In this document: in pieces, positions 22,667 to 30,028 of the stretch
Layout: each line of letters begins with the position of its first letter
Position numbering within the stretch: position 1 is the first letter of the stretch
Source: CBDULX01 sp965368175
Lineage (GTDB): Bacteria; Pseudomonadota; Gammaproteobacteria; SZUA-229
Reading direction: 5' to 3'
Length of the DNA: 30,028 bases
NCBI GenBank assembly: GCA_965368175.1
Contig: CBDULX010000013.1
Span: forward strand, 1-30,028
Position numbers and translations under genes: made by a program
Notes under the pieces: generated by a model
What the model was told of the DNA's origin: nothing
Databases searched by the model: none
The model's input: only the letters and a program-made list of their open reading frames with translations

Positions 22667-23773
22667 ATGGAAAAATTCTTACTGGGTCATAGCGCTAACA
22701 AAACCTACACCGAACTGGTTGAGGACTGTCTGCGACAGCTGGGTGATATCCCGCCAGAAACCACACTCGGATTTATTTATATCAGTGATTATCTGAACGA
22801 GCAAATGCGGCCCATTATTCAGGCCTTGCAACAACGTACAGGCATACAGCACTGGGTAGGTACGGTGGGTATGGGCATAATAACTACTAACCAGGAATAT
22901 TACGATCAGCCTGCTATGGCCATCATGCTGTGCGATATCGATGAGGCAGATTTTCGGATAATACCCGACATTACCAGCCTCACCCCAGATCTCGATGACT
23001 GGTGCAAGCAGCATGCATTTCATGTTGGACTGGTTCATGGTGGCCCTGAGAACCCTGATTTCAAGACCGACATCGATGAGTTTTCCGAACGGGTAGCCGA
23101 AGCTTTTCTGGTAGGTGGTATCTCATCTTCCCGTGGACTGCACTACCACGTGGCTGACTCAGTACAGCATGAAGGCATATCGGGTATTCTGTTTTCAGAC
23201 CAGGTAAATATTATCAGCCATCTGAGTCAGGGTTGTACCCCCATCGGCCCCCGCCACCTGATTACCGATGCCGAAGAAAATGTCGCCCTCACCCTGGATC
23301 ACCGTCCTGCCCTGGATGTACTGCAGGAAGATACTGGGGACCTGATTGCGAAAGACTGGGAAAGGGCATCTGGCTTTATTTTCGCTGGACTGATGAATCT
23401 AAACTCGGACTCTGGTGACTATACAATCCGCCAGCTCATCGGTGTGGATGAGCATGCCAAGGTATTTATCATCACCGACAATCTTGAACAGCATCAGGAA
23501 CTGGTGTTCTGCCGCTGCGATGGCATCTCAGCCCAGGATGACCTGCAGCATATGCTCCTGCAAATCAAATCACGGCTCAAAAAACCTCCCCGTGGTGGCA
23601 TTTATATCTCCTGCCTGGGCCGGGGCCGGGCACAGTTCGGTTCCAACTCGGAAGAAATTCGATTAGTTCATTCCATTTTAGGCGACTTCCCACTGGTGGG
23701 TTTTTTTGCCAATGGTGAAATTCATAAAAACCAGTTGTATGGATTCACCGGAGTGCTTACCCTGTTTATATGA
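22667..23773 (+). CDS. FIST-domain (FIST N + FIST C) sensory protein
   Basis: A 368-residue cytoplasmic protein with no signal peptide, membrane helix or output domain. FIST N spans about 30-220, including G-F-I-Y-I-S-D, W-V-G-T-V-G-M-G and A-F-L-V-G-G-I-S-S-S-R. FIST C spans about 225-355, including G-I-Y-I-S-C-L-G-R-G, F-G-S-N-S-E-E and P-L-V-G-F-F-A-N-G-E-I. FIST domains are predicted ligand-sensing modules, often for small molecules such as amino acids, and here the protein stands alone. It starts 79 nt after cbbP, behind a strong terminator, and no Shine-Dalgarno sequence is visible before the ATG at 22667. Its stop codon overlaps the first base of the inverted-repeat element at 23773. 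Its placement next to phosphoribulokinase suggests, but does not show, a role in sensing metabolic state. Confidence 0.88.
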   Translation: MEKFLLGHSANKTYTELVEDCLRQLGDIPPETTLGFIYISDYLNEQMRPIIQALQQRTGIQHWVGTVGMGIITTNQEYYDQPAMAIMLCDIDEADFRIIPDITSLTPDLDDWCKQHAFHVGLVHGGPENPDFKTDIDEFSERVAEAFLVGGISSSRGLHYHVADSVQHEGISGILFSDQVNIISHLSQGCTPIGPRHLITDAEENVALTLDHRPALDVLQEDTGDLIAKDWERASGFIFAGLMNLNSDSGDYTIRQLIGVDEHAKVFIITDNLEQHQELVFCRCDGISAQDDLQHMLLQIKSRLKKPPRGGIYISCLGRGRAQFGSNSEEIRLVHSILGDFPLVGFFANGEIHKNQLYGFTGVLTLFI

Positions 23774-24011
23774 TCCTGGATTAATCAGTTGGACAGCACG
23801 CAGAGTGGTTTTGCCAGCTTACCTGGCGTAGATAAAAAATAAGGGAATGGCCGCTCCCTTGCCGTTTTTTTAGCATAGCCAGGTAAGCTGGCAAGGCCGC
23901 TATGTGTGTTGTAGTGCATTCACCTACAATCCAAAAGTTAATATGATATTTATTTTAATTAAATTATGCACCTATATACATCACTAAACGTTCAACTGAT
24001 TAATCCAGGAT
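23773..24011. repeat. 239-bp nested inverted-repeat element between the FIST gene and tatD
   Basis: Terminal inverted repeats of 19 bp match perfectly: ATCCTGGATTAATCAGTTG at 23773-23791 with its complement at 23993-24011. Inside, a second perfect pair of 17 bp (TTGCCAGCTTACCTGGC at 23811-23827 with 23878-23894) encloses AAGGGA...TCCCTT (23841-23860). The right part is AT-rich. ATGATC occurs at both borders (23770-23775 and 24010-24015) and may be a target duplication, though it overlaps the repeats. There is no coding capacity, so this is a MITE-like or REP-like element. Its left end includes the last base of the FIST stop, and its right end includes the first two bases of the tatD ATG. Confidence 0.75.
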
Positions 24012-24771
24012 GATCATAGACAGTCATTGCCACCTCGACTTTGAAATTTTTGATGAAGACCGGGAACAGGTATTAACCAGGGCCAGGGCACTCGGCATAC
24101 AAAAAATTATTGTACCTGGCATCAGCCTAGCTACCTGGCCAAGGGTTAAATCCGTCTGCCAGCTACACCCGGAACTTTATCCGGCATATGGACTGCATCC
24201 CTATTACATCGATCAACACTCCGATGCTGACCTGGTCGTTCTGGATAACTGGTTAAATCATGAAAATGCCATTGCTGTCGGTGAATGTGGCCTGGATTAT
24301 TACCTAAAACATCTGGATCAAACTAAACAGCTTCATCTGTTTGAATATCAACTTGGACTTGCAGAAAAATACAGTCTCCCGCTGGTGATTCATTCACGTA
24401 AAGCAACCGAACAGGTAATTCAGTGCCTGAAAAAAAGACCCGGGTTAACCGGAATGGTCCATAGCTACTCAGGCAGTTATGAGCAGGCACTGCAACTCAT
24501 CGATATGGGTTTTTATCTCAGCTTCGGTGGCTCGGTTACCTATCCAAAAGCGAGCAGGTTAAGACAGATGGTAAGCCAGCTACCTATGGAAGCCTTACTG
24601 GTTGAAACCGATGCCCCTGATCAGCCAGATTTAAAACATCATGGGCTACGTAATGAACCTGCTTATATAAGTACTGTTATTGAACAGATATCTCAGTTAA
24701 AAGACATACCCATAGAACAGGTTATTAATATCACAACAGACAATGCAAAACTGTTATTCTCTATTTCATAA
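24010..24771 (+). CDS. TatD-family metal-dependent hydrolase/DNase
   Basis: A 253-residue TIM-barrel metallo-hydrolase with complete family metal ligands: H6 and H8 in D-S-H-C-H, E92 in A-V-G-E-C-G-L-D-Y, H128 in V-I-H-S-R, H151 in M-V-H-S-Y-S-G and D201 in V-E-T-D-A-P-D. TatD proteins are 3'-5' exonucleases or deoxyribonucleases linked to DNA repair and degradation; the exact paralogue (TatD, YcfH or YjjV) is not settled here. Two residues before D4 is the normal family start, so the ATG at 24010 is probably right. It lies in the terminal repeat of the upstream element, with only AGG touching the start codon, so initiation should be weak. Confidence 0.9.
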   Translation: MIIDSHCHLDFEIFDEDREQVLTRARALGIQKIIVPGISLATWPRVKSVCQLHPELYPAYGLHPYYIDQHSDADLVVLDNWLNHENAIAVGECGLDYYLKHLDQTKQLHLFEYQLGLAEKYSLPLVIHSRKATEQVIQCLKKRPGLTGMVHSYSGSYEQALQLIDMGFYLSFGGSVTYPKASRLRQMVSQLPMEALLVETDAPDQPDLKHHGLRNEPAYISTVIEQISQLKDIPIEQVINITTDNAKLLFSIS

Positions 24772-24858
24772 ATTGTATTAGTTCCGACTTAATCTGACAT
24801 ATTATTAAATATTATCGAAGTTGACCTGACAATTCTGCCTTAAGATAAAAACATTAAA

Positions 24859-25012
24859 ACACCTGTCGCAAAGACGCTAAGACGCAAAGTTTTTTATAGT
24901 AAGATATATCGCGTTGTAGGTAGTGTATCTTTACAAATCAAAAGTACACATAAAGGTAATCTGCATATAACATTTAGGTTTCTTTGCGCCTCGGCGTCTT
25001 TGCGACAGGGTG
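24859..25012. repeat. 154-bp terminal-inverted-repeat element downstream of tatD
   Basis: The gap between tatD and the LOG-family gene (24772-25247) is 476 bp without a credible gene. Its left part holds arms of about 30 bp: CTGTCGCAAAGACGC (24863-24877) pairs perfectly with GCGTCTTTGCGACAG (24994-25008). The pairing continues imperfectly through GACGCAAAG (24881-24889) and CTTTGCGCC (24982-24990). The middle is AT-rich and has no coding potential. The 'GCAAAGACGC' theme resembles intergenic repeats seen in many bacteria (from memory, not searched). Confidence 0.65.
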
Positions 25013-25082
25013 TTTGGTTATTTTTATTGCAGCTGCTTTTGACTAATTTAAACCATAACAAACTATTAGCTTATATCGAAAT

Positions 25083-25205
25083 GAGCACATCGATCTGTCA
25101 GTCGTGCTCACGCCCCGTACGTTCATGGATGCACTGGTGTCGCATAGCGCAAGGGCAGATAAATGCTCCTGCATTATCTGCATTTCCCACTTCCATGTAG
25201 GTCAT
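25083..25205. repeat. Cluster of short hairpin modules, second copy of the TTCATGGATG family
   Basis: GAGCAC (25083-25088) pairs with GTGCTC (25104-25109), and TTCATGGATG follows at 25122-25131, the same order as at 5019-5098. Next is a longer imperfect hairpin, GCAGATAAATGC (25155-25166) with GCATTATCTGC (25171-25181) and loop TCCT. The remaining bases up to 25247 show nothing else I can support. A composite of small stem-loops without coding capacity is typical of REP-like arrays. Confidence 0.5.
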
Positions 25206-25247
25206 GCGTAAGAGAGGCATTTATGGACAAACATTTGTTTCTAGTCG

Positions 25248-25922
25248 TCAGATAATTTCGCGTTTAATTGATTTTATTTTTTTCAGTTTCCAGTCACGGT
25301 GTTTATTAATAACGCTCACTACTTCATCCACATCGTCTGTCATGCACACCAGCTGTAAATCAGGTTCGGAGATAGCACCATTTTTAAGGAGCGTATTTTT
25401 GATCCATTCATATAATCCCTGCCAGTATTCGCAACCGAACAGGATCAACGGCATGGGATAAATTTTGTTGGTTTGCATCAGGGTGAGCGATTCAAAAAAC
25501 TCATCCAGTGTACCAAAGCCTCCAGGCATGCAGACATAGCCCATGGAGTACTTTACAAACATGACTTTGCGAACAAAAAAGTAGCGAAATTCCAGTTTTT
25601 TATTCTGATAAGGATTCGAATTTTGCTCGCGAGGCAAATCGATATTTAGACCGACAGATTTCGCACCAGCTTCATAAGCCCCTTTATTGGCCGCTTCCAT
25701 AGTGCCGGGCCCGCCACCAGTAATAATAGCGTAACCTTCTTTCGCCAGACGGCTTCCAATCTCTTCAGCTTTTTTGTAGTAGATATGATCCGGAGATGTC
25801 TGTGCCGATCCAAAAATAGAAATTCCAAAGCCAAGTCCGGAAAGCTTGTCAAAGCCCTCGGTAAACTCACTGATGATTCGGAACATTCGCCAGGCTTCAT
25901 CACCCTTGAGATCGTCGATCAC
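25248..25922 (-). CDS. LOG-family protein (TIGR00730-type, Rossmann fold)
   Basis: A 224-residue cytoplasmic protein with the LOG signature: G-G-G-P-G-T-M-E-A-A-N-K-G-A (69-82) and P-G-G-F-G-T-L-D-E (133-141), with R118 and K119 of F-V-R-K between them. Family members release free bases from nucleoside 5'-monophosphates, and plant LOG enzymes activate cytokinins. The bacterial role is usually nucleotide housekeeping, so a hormone role should not be assumed. The frame opens at a GTG at 25922 with AAGGG 7 nt ahead, giving an N-terminal helix (E-A-W-R-M-F-R-I) normal for this subgroup. It is the last gene of the glyQ-glyS-gmhB-plsC run, 62 nt after plsC. An AT-rich hairpin (25940-25946 with 25954-25960) lies in that gap. 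Confidence 0.88.
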   Translation of the reverse strand: MIDDLKGDEAWRMFRIISEFTEGFDKLSGLGFGISIFGSAQTSPDHIYYKKAEEIGSRLAKEGYAIITGGGPGTMEAANKGAYEAGAKSVGLNIDLPREQNSNPYQNKKLEFRYFFVRKVMFVKYSMGYVCMPGGFGTLDEFFESLTLMQTNKIYPMPLILFGCEYWQGLYEWIKNTLLKNGAISEPDLQLVCMTDDVDEVVSVINKHRDWKLKKIKSIKREII

Positions 25923-25984
25923 TGCTACACCCTTTGATTATTCTTATTACCAGTAAGAATATATAGCTCAGGTGTGCTTTAAAT

Positions 25985-26740
25985 TCATCGATTCCAGAGT
26001 TCGGGATGGCTGATTTCTTTCATTTTTGCTCGAATCCAGCTTTCAACTTCCCTCATTACTTCATTGGGATCTCGGCCATAGCCACTGATGGGCGGGCCAA
26101 ATACCATGGTAATGGTACCGGGATATTTGAAAAAGCTGTGCCGGGGCCAGTACTCACCTGCATTATGGGCCACAGGTAATATAGGGTAGTTCGCCTTAGA
26201 CGCCAGCAAGGCACCGCCTATTTTAAACTTGCTTTTAACACCGGCATCAACTCGAGTACCTTCTGGATAGAGCACAATCCATCGGCCACGTTCCAGCATA
26301 GCCACGCCCTGCTCTACCAGCTGCTCCATGGCTTTTTTACCAGATTTTCGATTAATAATAATCGGCTCACCAATCCGCAGACCCCAGCCAAAAATCGGAA
26401 CCCTCAACAGTTCAATTTTGGCCACCCATACCTGTTCGGGTAAAAACTTTTGAAAGGCCAGGGTTTCCCAGGTGGACTGATGATTGCTGAGCACAATCGC
26501 CGCACCCTCTGGAATATTTTCCATGCCTTCCAGTTTGTAATCCAGCTTACAGACATACTTCAAAAACGTTACATTGCTCTTTGCCCAGCTGGTAATTATT
26601 TTATATCGCATCTTTAGCGGCAGGAAAAACAGAATCAATGCTGTACCCACAACCAGAATCAGACTAATAATATGATAAATCCAGAACAGTAGTGAACGGA
26701 TAAATAAAACAGGTCTGGATGATACTTTTACATCACTCAC
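25985..26740 (-). CDS. plsC: 1-acyl-sn-glycerol-3-phosphate acyltransferase PlsC
   Basis: A 251-residue inner-membrane enzyme that adds the second acyl chain to lysophosphatidic acid to form phosphatidic acid. One or two hydrophobic segments (about 15-42) anchor it. The catalytic motif is N-H-Q-S-T-W-E (H87, E92), an H-x4-E variant of the usual H-x4-D that is common in this subfamily. The substrate-binding motif Y-P-E-G-T-R (E160-R163) is intact, and P-I-L-P-V-A-H-N-A-G-E-Y-W follows. Translation starts at a GTG that overlaps the gmhB stop by 4 nt, so the two are translationally coupled, a common gammaproteobacterial arrangement. Confidence 0.92.
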   Translation of the reverse strand: MSDVKVSSRPVLFIRSLLFWIYHIISLILVVGTALILFFLPLKMRYKIITSWAKSNVTFLKYVCKLDYKLEGMENIPEGAAIVLSNHQSTWETLAFQKFLPEQVWVAKIELLRVPIFGWGLRIGEPIIINRKSGKKAMEQLVEQGVAMLERGRWIVLYPEGTRVDAGVKSKFKIGGALLASKANYPILPVAHNAGEYWPRHSFFKYPGTITMVFGPPISGYGRDPNEVMREVESWIRAKMKEISHPELWNR

Positions 26741-27285
26741 GAATCGGACTCTCCAAGAATTACATCGGCGACCTCAGCCAGGTCTTTGTATACAGGCACA
26801 CCAGAAAGCTCTTTACCGCCAGCGGCTAATGTGCGCTCCCCCTTGCCGGTTCGAACCAGGATTGGACTTGCACCGACCTGCCTGGCCGCCTGTATATCAC
26901 GCAGGGAATCACCGATAGATGGTACGTCATCCAGATCACACTGAAACCGTGACGCCAGATCATGAAACATACCCGCTTTAGGTTTACGGCAATCGCATTC
27001 ATCACCCGGTCCATGGGGGCAAAAAAACACCGCCGCAACCTGACCACCATACTGCTCCAGTAAACCGTCCATTTTCTGGTGAATGGCATACAGGGTTTCC
27101 AGGTCGAACATACCGCGGGCGATGCCCGACTGGTTGGTCAACACGGCCAGCGTATAGCCTGCCTGGCAAAGTCGTCCCATAGCCTGCAAACTACCGGGAA
27201 TGGGCTCCCACTCTTCCACCGACTTGATGTATTCATCTGAGTCGATATTAATCACACCATCACGATCAAGGATTATTAATTTCAT
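26737..27285 (-). CDS. gmhB: D-glycero-beta-D-manno-heptose-1,7-bisphosphate 7-phosphatase GmhB
   Basis: A 182-residue HAD-superfamily phosphatase of the ADP-heptose pathway for lipopolysaccharide core synthesis. The nucleophile motif is L-D-R-D-G-V-I-N (D7, D9), followed by T-N-Q-S-G-I-A-R-G and the late I-G-D-S-L-R-D (D126). The GmhB zinc loop is complete: C89, H91, C97 and C99 in C-P-H-G-P-G-D-E-C-D-C. Length fits the family. Its ATG overlaps the glyS stop (ATGA) and its own stop overlaps the plsC start, so it is translationally coupled on both sides. Confidence 0.94.
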   Translation of the reverse strand: MKLIILDRDGVINIDSDEYIKSVEEWEPIPGSLQAMGRLCQAGYTLAVLTNQSGIARGMFDLETLYAIHQKMDGLLEQYGGQVAAVFFCPHGPGDECDCRKPKAGMFHDLASRFQCDLDDVPSIGDSLRDIQAARQVGASPILVRTGKGERTLAAGGKELSGVPVYKDLAEVADVILGESDS

Positions 27286-29357
27286 GATTGAAGTCTGGAC
27301 AGGTCCGCTACTTTCATAAACAGGTCATGCAATTGCCCCAGCAGGGCAATGCGATTTTTTTTCAGACTTTCGTCATCGGCCATCACCATCACCTGATCGA
27401 AGAAAGTATCCACCACATCACGCAAACCAGCCAGTTTTTTTAGTGCAGATTTATAATCGCCGTCTTCGAACATCGGTGCCACTTCCACCGACAGTTTCTG
27501 AAGTTGATCATATAATTCAGATTCTGCTTTTTCCTGAAATTTTTTCACATCAATTTTAGTGGGTCGTTTACCTTCGATTTTCTTTAATATATTGCCAATA
27601 CGTTTATTGGCCGCAGCCAGGCTTTCCGCTTCGGCTAACTGCCGGAAGCTGCTGACTGCGTATACACGATTATCGAAATCCACGGGGGAGGTTGGCTTCA
27701 GTGCCACCACCGAATCATATACATCGGCACTTATGTCCTGGTTCAGGTAGTACACCCGCAGACGTTCCAGCATAAAATTCAGGACTTCATCGATGGCTTT
27801 ACTGGCATTCACCGTGCCTTCCAGGGCTTCGGCTGCAAACCCCAGCAAATCACGCAAATCCAGGGCCAGATCGCGCTCTATTAATATGCGTAAAACACCC
27901 AGGGTAGCCCGACGCAAGGCAAACGGATCTTTCTCTCCACTCGGTTTCTGGCCGATGGCGAATATACCCAGCAAGGTATCCAGCTTATCCGATACAGCCA
28001 GTATCTGCCCTGTCATTGTGGAGGGTAATTCATCTCCGGCAAATCGTGGCATATACTGCTCATCCAGTGCGATGGCCACTTCCTCTGACTCGCCATCATT
28101 GAGCGCATAGTAGCGGCCCATAATGCCCTGCAGATCCGGGAATTCGAACACCATTTCCGACATCAGATCGCACTTGGACAGCAGTGCAGCGCGATGGGCG
28201 TGGTCCGCATTGGCGCCCAGCTGCCTGGCGATTTGCTTGGCGATTTTCGCCACTCGCCGACTCTTGTCACCCAGGGAACCCAGCTTGTTCTGGAATATAA
28301 CCTTATCCAGTCCGCTCATTCGGGTTTCCAGTGGGTGTTTACAATCCTGGTTCCAGAAGAAAGCAGCATCGGATAACCTGGGACGAATCACGCGTTCGTT
28401 ACCCTCTTTAACCCTGGATACATTCTTACTGTCGATATTGCTGATGGTAATAAAGTGCGGCATCAGATTGCCTTCACTATCCAGTATTGGGAAGTATTTC
28501 TGATGATCCTGCATGGATGAAATCAGTGATTCTTTAGGTACCTTCAGGAAATGTTCTTCGAAATCACCGGCCACCGCCACCGGCCATTCCACCAGTGCGG
28601 TGACTTCCTGCAAAAGGTCTTCATCAATCAGTGCACGGCCACCCAGCTTTACCGCCGTCTGCTCGACCTGCTGGCGGATGGCTTGCGAACGCTGCTCCAT
28701 ATCCACCAGAACAAAGCCTTTCTGCTCCAGCATATCGACATAGTCTGCTGCGGAAGCCAGCTCAATAGTCTGTGGGTGATGAAAACGATGTCCCCGGGTC
28801 AGGTTGCCCGGTTTCAGCCCCATAATTTTTCCGTCAACCACATCTTTGCCATACAACAAAACAACCCAGTGCACCGGGCGTACAAACTCTTCATTACCTT
28901 CACCCCAGCGCATACGCTTGGGAATGGGTAATCGAGCCAGCGACTGATTAATTATATCCGGAAGTAATTCCATGGTTGGCCGACCCTGTTCATGACTCCG
29001 GAACACTAACCATTCGCCCTTGTCGGTGCTCATGGTGTCCAGCTGTTCTACTGTCACACCACAGGAACTGGCAAATCCCACCGCGGCTTTGCTTGGACAG
29101 CCATCTTCACCGAAGGCGGCTTTTAATGCAGGGCCTCGTTTTTCAATCTCACGGTCCGGTTGTGATTCTTCAACGCCATATAATATTACCGCTAATCGTC
29201 TTGGTGATGCATAGGCAGTAAAACCACCGGAAATACTTACATCTGCAGCTTTTAAAAAATCATTTATGCCTTCTGCAAATGAATTGCTTAATTTCTTTAA
29301 TGCCTTGGGCGGCAATTCTTCGGTGCCGATTTCGACCAGAATATCTGCTGTACTCAT
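27282..29357 (-). CDS. glyS: Glycyl-tRNA synthetase beta subunit
   Basis: A 691-residue subunit of the bacterial alpha2beta2 glycyl-tRNA synthetase, which charges tRNA-Gly; the beta subunit binds the tRNA. It starts M-S-T-A-D-I-L-V-E-I-G-T-E-E-L-P-P-K-A, the canonical family start. I chose the ATG at 29357 because GGAGGG lies 9 nt upstream and glyQ ends one base before. The longer open frame to 29420 would overlap glyQ by about 60 nt and add a non-family leader. Internal family blocks include R-M-R-W-G-E-G, F-V-R-P-V-H-W and L-S-D-A-A-F-F-W-N-Q-D, plus a C-terminal anticodon-binding-like region (about 590-680). It has no frameshift and is coupled to gmhB. Confidence 0.96.
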   Translation of the reverse strand: MSTADILVEIGTEELPPKALKKLSNSFAEGINDFLKAADVSISGGFTAYASPRRLAVILYGVEESQPDREIEKRGPALKAAFGEDGCPSKAAVGFASSCGVTVEQLDTMSTDKGEWLVFRSHEQGRPTMELLPDIINQSLARLPIPKRMRWGEGNEEFVRPVHWVVLLYGKDVVDGKIMGLKPGNLTRGHRFHHPQTIELASAADYVDMLEQKGFVLVDMEQRSQAIRQQVEQTAVKLGGRALIDEDLLQEVTALVEWPVAVAGDFEEHFLKVPKESLISSMQDHQKYFPILDSEGNLMPHFITISNIDSKNVSRVKEGNERVIRPRLSDAAFFWNQDCKHPLETRMSGLDKVIFQNKLGSLGDKSRRVAKIAKQIARQLGANADHAHRAALLSKCDLMSEMVFEFPDLQGIMGRYYALNDGESEEVAIALDEQYMPRFAGDELPSTMTGQILAVSDKLDTLLGIFAIGQKPSGEKDPFALRRATLGVLRILIERDLALDLRDLLGFAAEALEGTVNASKAIDEVLNFMLERLRVYYLNQDISADVYDSVVALKPTSPVDFDNRVYAVSSFRQLAEAESLAAANKRIGNILKKIEGKRPTKIDVKKFQEKAESELYDQLQKLSVEVAPMFEDGDYKSALKKLAGLRDVVDTFFDQVMVMADDESLKKNRIALLGQLHDLFMKVADLSRLQS

Positions 29358-29358
29358 G

Positions 29359-30028
29359 TTATTTAGCCCTCCTGGCAGCCGACTTACCGATCGGGAAGCC
29401 CAGAGCTTCGCGGGCGTCATAATAGGCCTGAGCCACGGCCCGTGACAGGGTGCGTACTCGCAGGATATAACGCTGACGTTCAGTTACCGATATAGCATGA
29501 CGAGCATCCAGCAGGTTAAAGGTATGAGAGGCTTTGAGCACCAGCTCATAGGCCGGCAAGGCCAGACCCGCTTCAATCATTCGCTGACTCTCTTTCTCGC
29601 AGGTTTCAAACCAGTTAAACAGCGATTCGGTATCCGCCTGTTCAAAATTATAATGGGACATTTCCACTTCGTTCTGGTGGAACACATCACCGTAAGTGAC
29701 CACGCCCTGAGGGCCTTTGGTCCACACCAGATCGTAAACACTTTGCACATCCTGTAAATACATGGCCAGGCGCTCCAGGCCATAGGTAATCTCACCGGTC
29801 ACCGGACGACATTCCAGCCCGCCCACCTGCTGGAAGTAGGTAAACTGGGTGACTTCCATACCATTCAACCAGACTTCCCAGCCCAGACCCCAGGCACCCA
29901 GAGTTGGTGATTCCCAGTTGTCTTCTACAAAGCGGATATCATGTACCAGAGGATCAAAGCCTAGCGCTTTTAGTGAATCCAGGTAAAGCTCCTGGATATC
30001 GTCTGGATTGGGCTTCAGTACTACCTGG
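29359..30028 (-). CDS. glyQ: Glycyl-tRNA synthetase alpha subunit, N-terminus missing
   Basis: The gene enters from the right edge, and about 222 residues are visible, ending S-A-A-R-R-A-K. The coding frame continues past 29868 to the window end, reading V-V-L-K-P-N-P-D-D-I-Q-E-L-Y and then W-E-S-P-T-L-G-A-W-G-L-G-W-E-V-W. These are hallmark GlyQ segments, so an internal start near 29868 would be false. The alpha subunit forms glycyl-adenylate; visible blocks include F-Q-Q-V-G-G-L-E-C, E-I-T-Y-G-L-E-R and N-L-L-D-A-R-H-A-I-S-V-T-E-R. glyS follows after one base, so the subunits are cotranscribed. Confidence 0.95.
   Translation of the reverse strand, partial: QVVLKPNPDDIQELYLDSLKALGFDPLVHDIRFVEDNWESPTLGAWGLGWEVWLNGMEVTQFTYFQQVGGLECRPVTGEITYGLERLAMYLQDVQSVYDLVWTKGPQGVVTYGDVFHQNEVEMSHYNFEQADTESLFNWFETCEKESQRMIEAGLALPAYELVLKASHTFNLLDARHAISVTERQRYILRVRTLSRAVAQAYYDAREALGFPIGKSAARRAK

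Noticed and set aside
25000..25200. Small protein-coding gene in the tatD-LOG gap
   Set aside because: The open frame begins inside an inverted repeat, crosses hairpin modules, has no ribosome-binding site and resembles no family.
29358..29420. Upstream start for glyS at 29420
   Set aside because: It overlaps glyQ coding sequence and adds a leader absent from the family; the ATG at 29357 has a good ribosome-binding site and the canonical N-terminus.
1..30028. CRISPR array, tRNA or rRNA genes, prophage or transposase genes
   Set aside because: No regularly spaced direct repeats, cloverleaf sequence, rRNA core words or transposase motifs were seen on either strand by reading; a dedicated tRNA scan was not possible.

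Overview
The window looks like chromosomal DNA of a chemolithoautotrophic gammaproteobacterium, probably a sulfur-oxidiser-type lineage. The evidence is a class I bacterial phosphoribulokinase, a DAB-type inorganic-carbon uptake cluster, a SulP transporter and an NhaD antiporter. Around these lie typically gammaproteobacterial housekeeping neighbourhoods: thiS-thiG-trmB, glyQ-glyS-gmhB-plsC and fimT-pilV-pilW-pilX. The species cannot be named from the sequence, and RuBisCO and carboxysome genes are not in view.

Layout. (1) 1-2245, minus strand: minor type IV pilin operon fimT-pilV-pilW-pilX, with pilX cut by the window edge. (2) 2455-6713: thiamine thiazole synthesis and tRNA modification. 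thiO and an unrecognised exported Cys-rich protein are on the minus strand; thiS, thiG and trmB are on the plus strand. (3) 6792-19847: a membrane-transport island. SulP-STAS is on the minus strand. On the plus strand are nhaD and a tight five-gene cluster: NuoM-like subunit, DabA, DabB (NuoL-like), a degenerate NuoM-like subunit and another NuoM-like subunit. (4) 19918-23773, plus strand: a two-domain APH-like/P-loop kinase protein, phosphoribulokinase (cbbP) with a strong terminator, and a FIST-domain sensor protein. (5) 24010-24771: a TatD-family nuclease. (6) 25248-30028, minus strand: glyQ (cut) - glyS - gmhB - plsC - LOG-family protein, with overlapping or nearly touching genes.

How they work together. 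SulP, NhaD, the DAB cluster and phosphoribulokinase suggest an inorganic-carbon supply and fixation region. DabA carries a complete candidate beta-carbonic-anhydrase-like zinc site (C564, D566, H754, C769). It is enclosed by four ion-translocation-type membrane subunits instead of the single DabB of the minimal system. One of the four has lost two of the key charged residues. This extended DAB cluster is the most interesting system in the window.

A second layer is non-coding. Several intergenic gaps hold long palindromes or small terminal-inverted-repeat elements without transposase (8646-8801, 23773-24011, 24859-25012). A modular hairpin family with the shared word TTCATGGATG occurs at 5019-5098 and 25083-25131. 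One element overlaps the FIST stop codon and the tatD start codon. An 11/12 dyad just upstream of cbbP is a candidate operator or leader hairpin.
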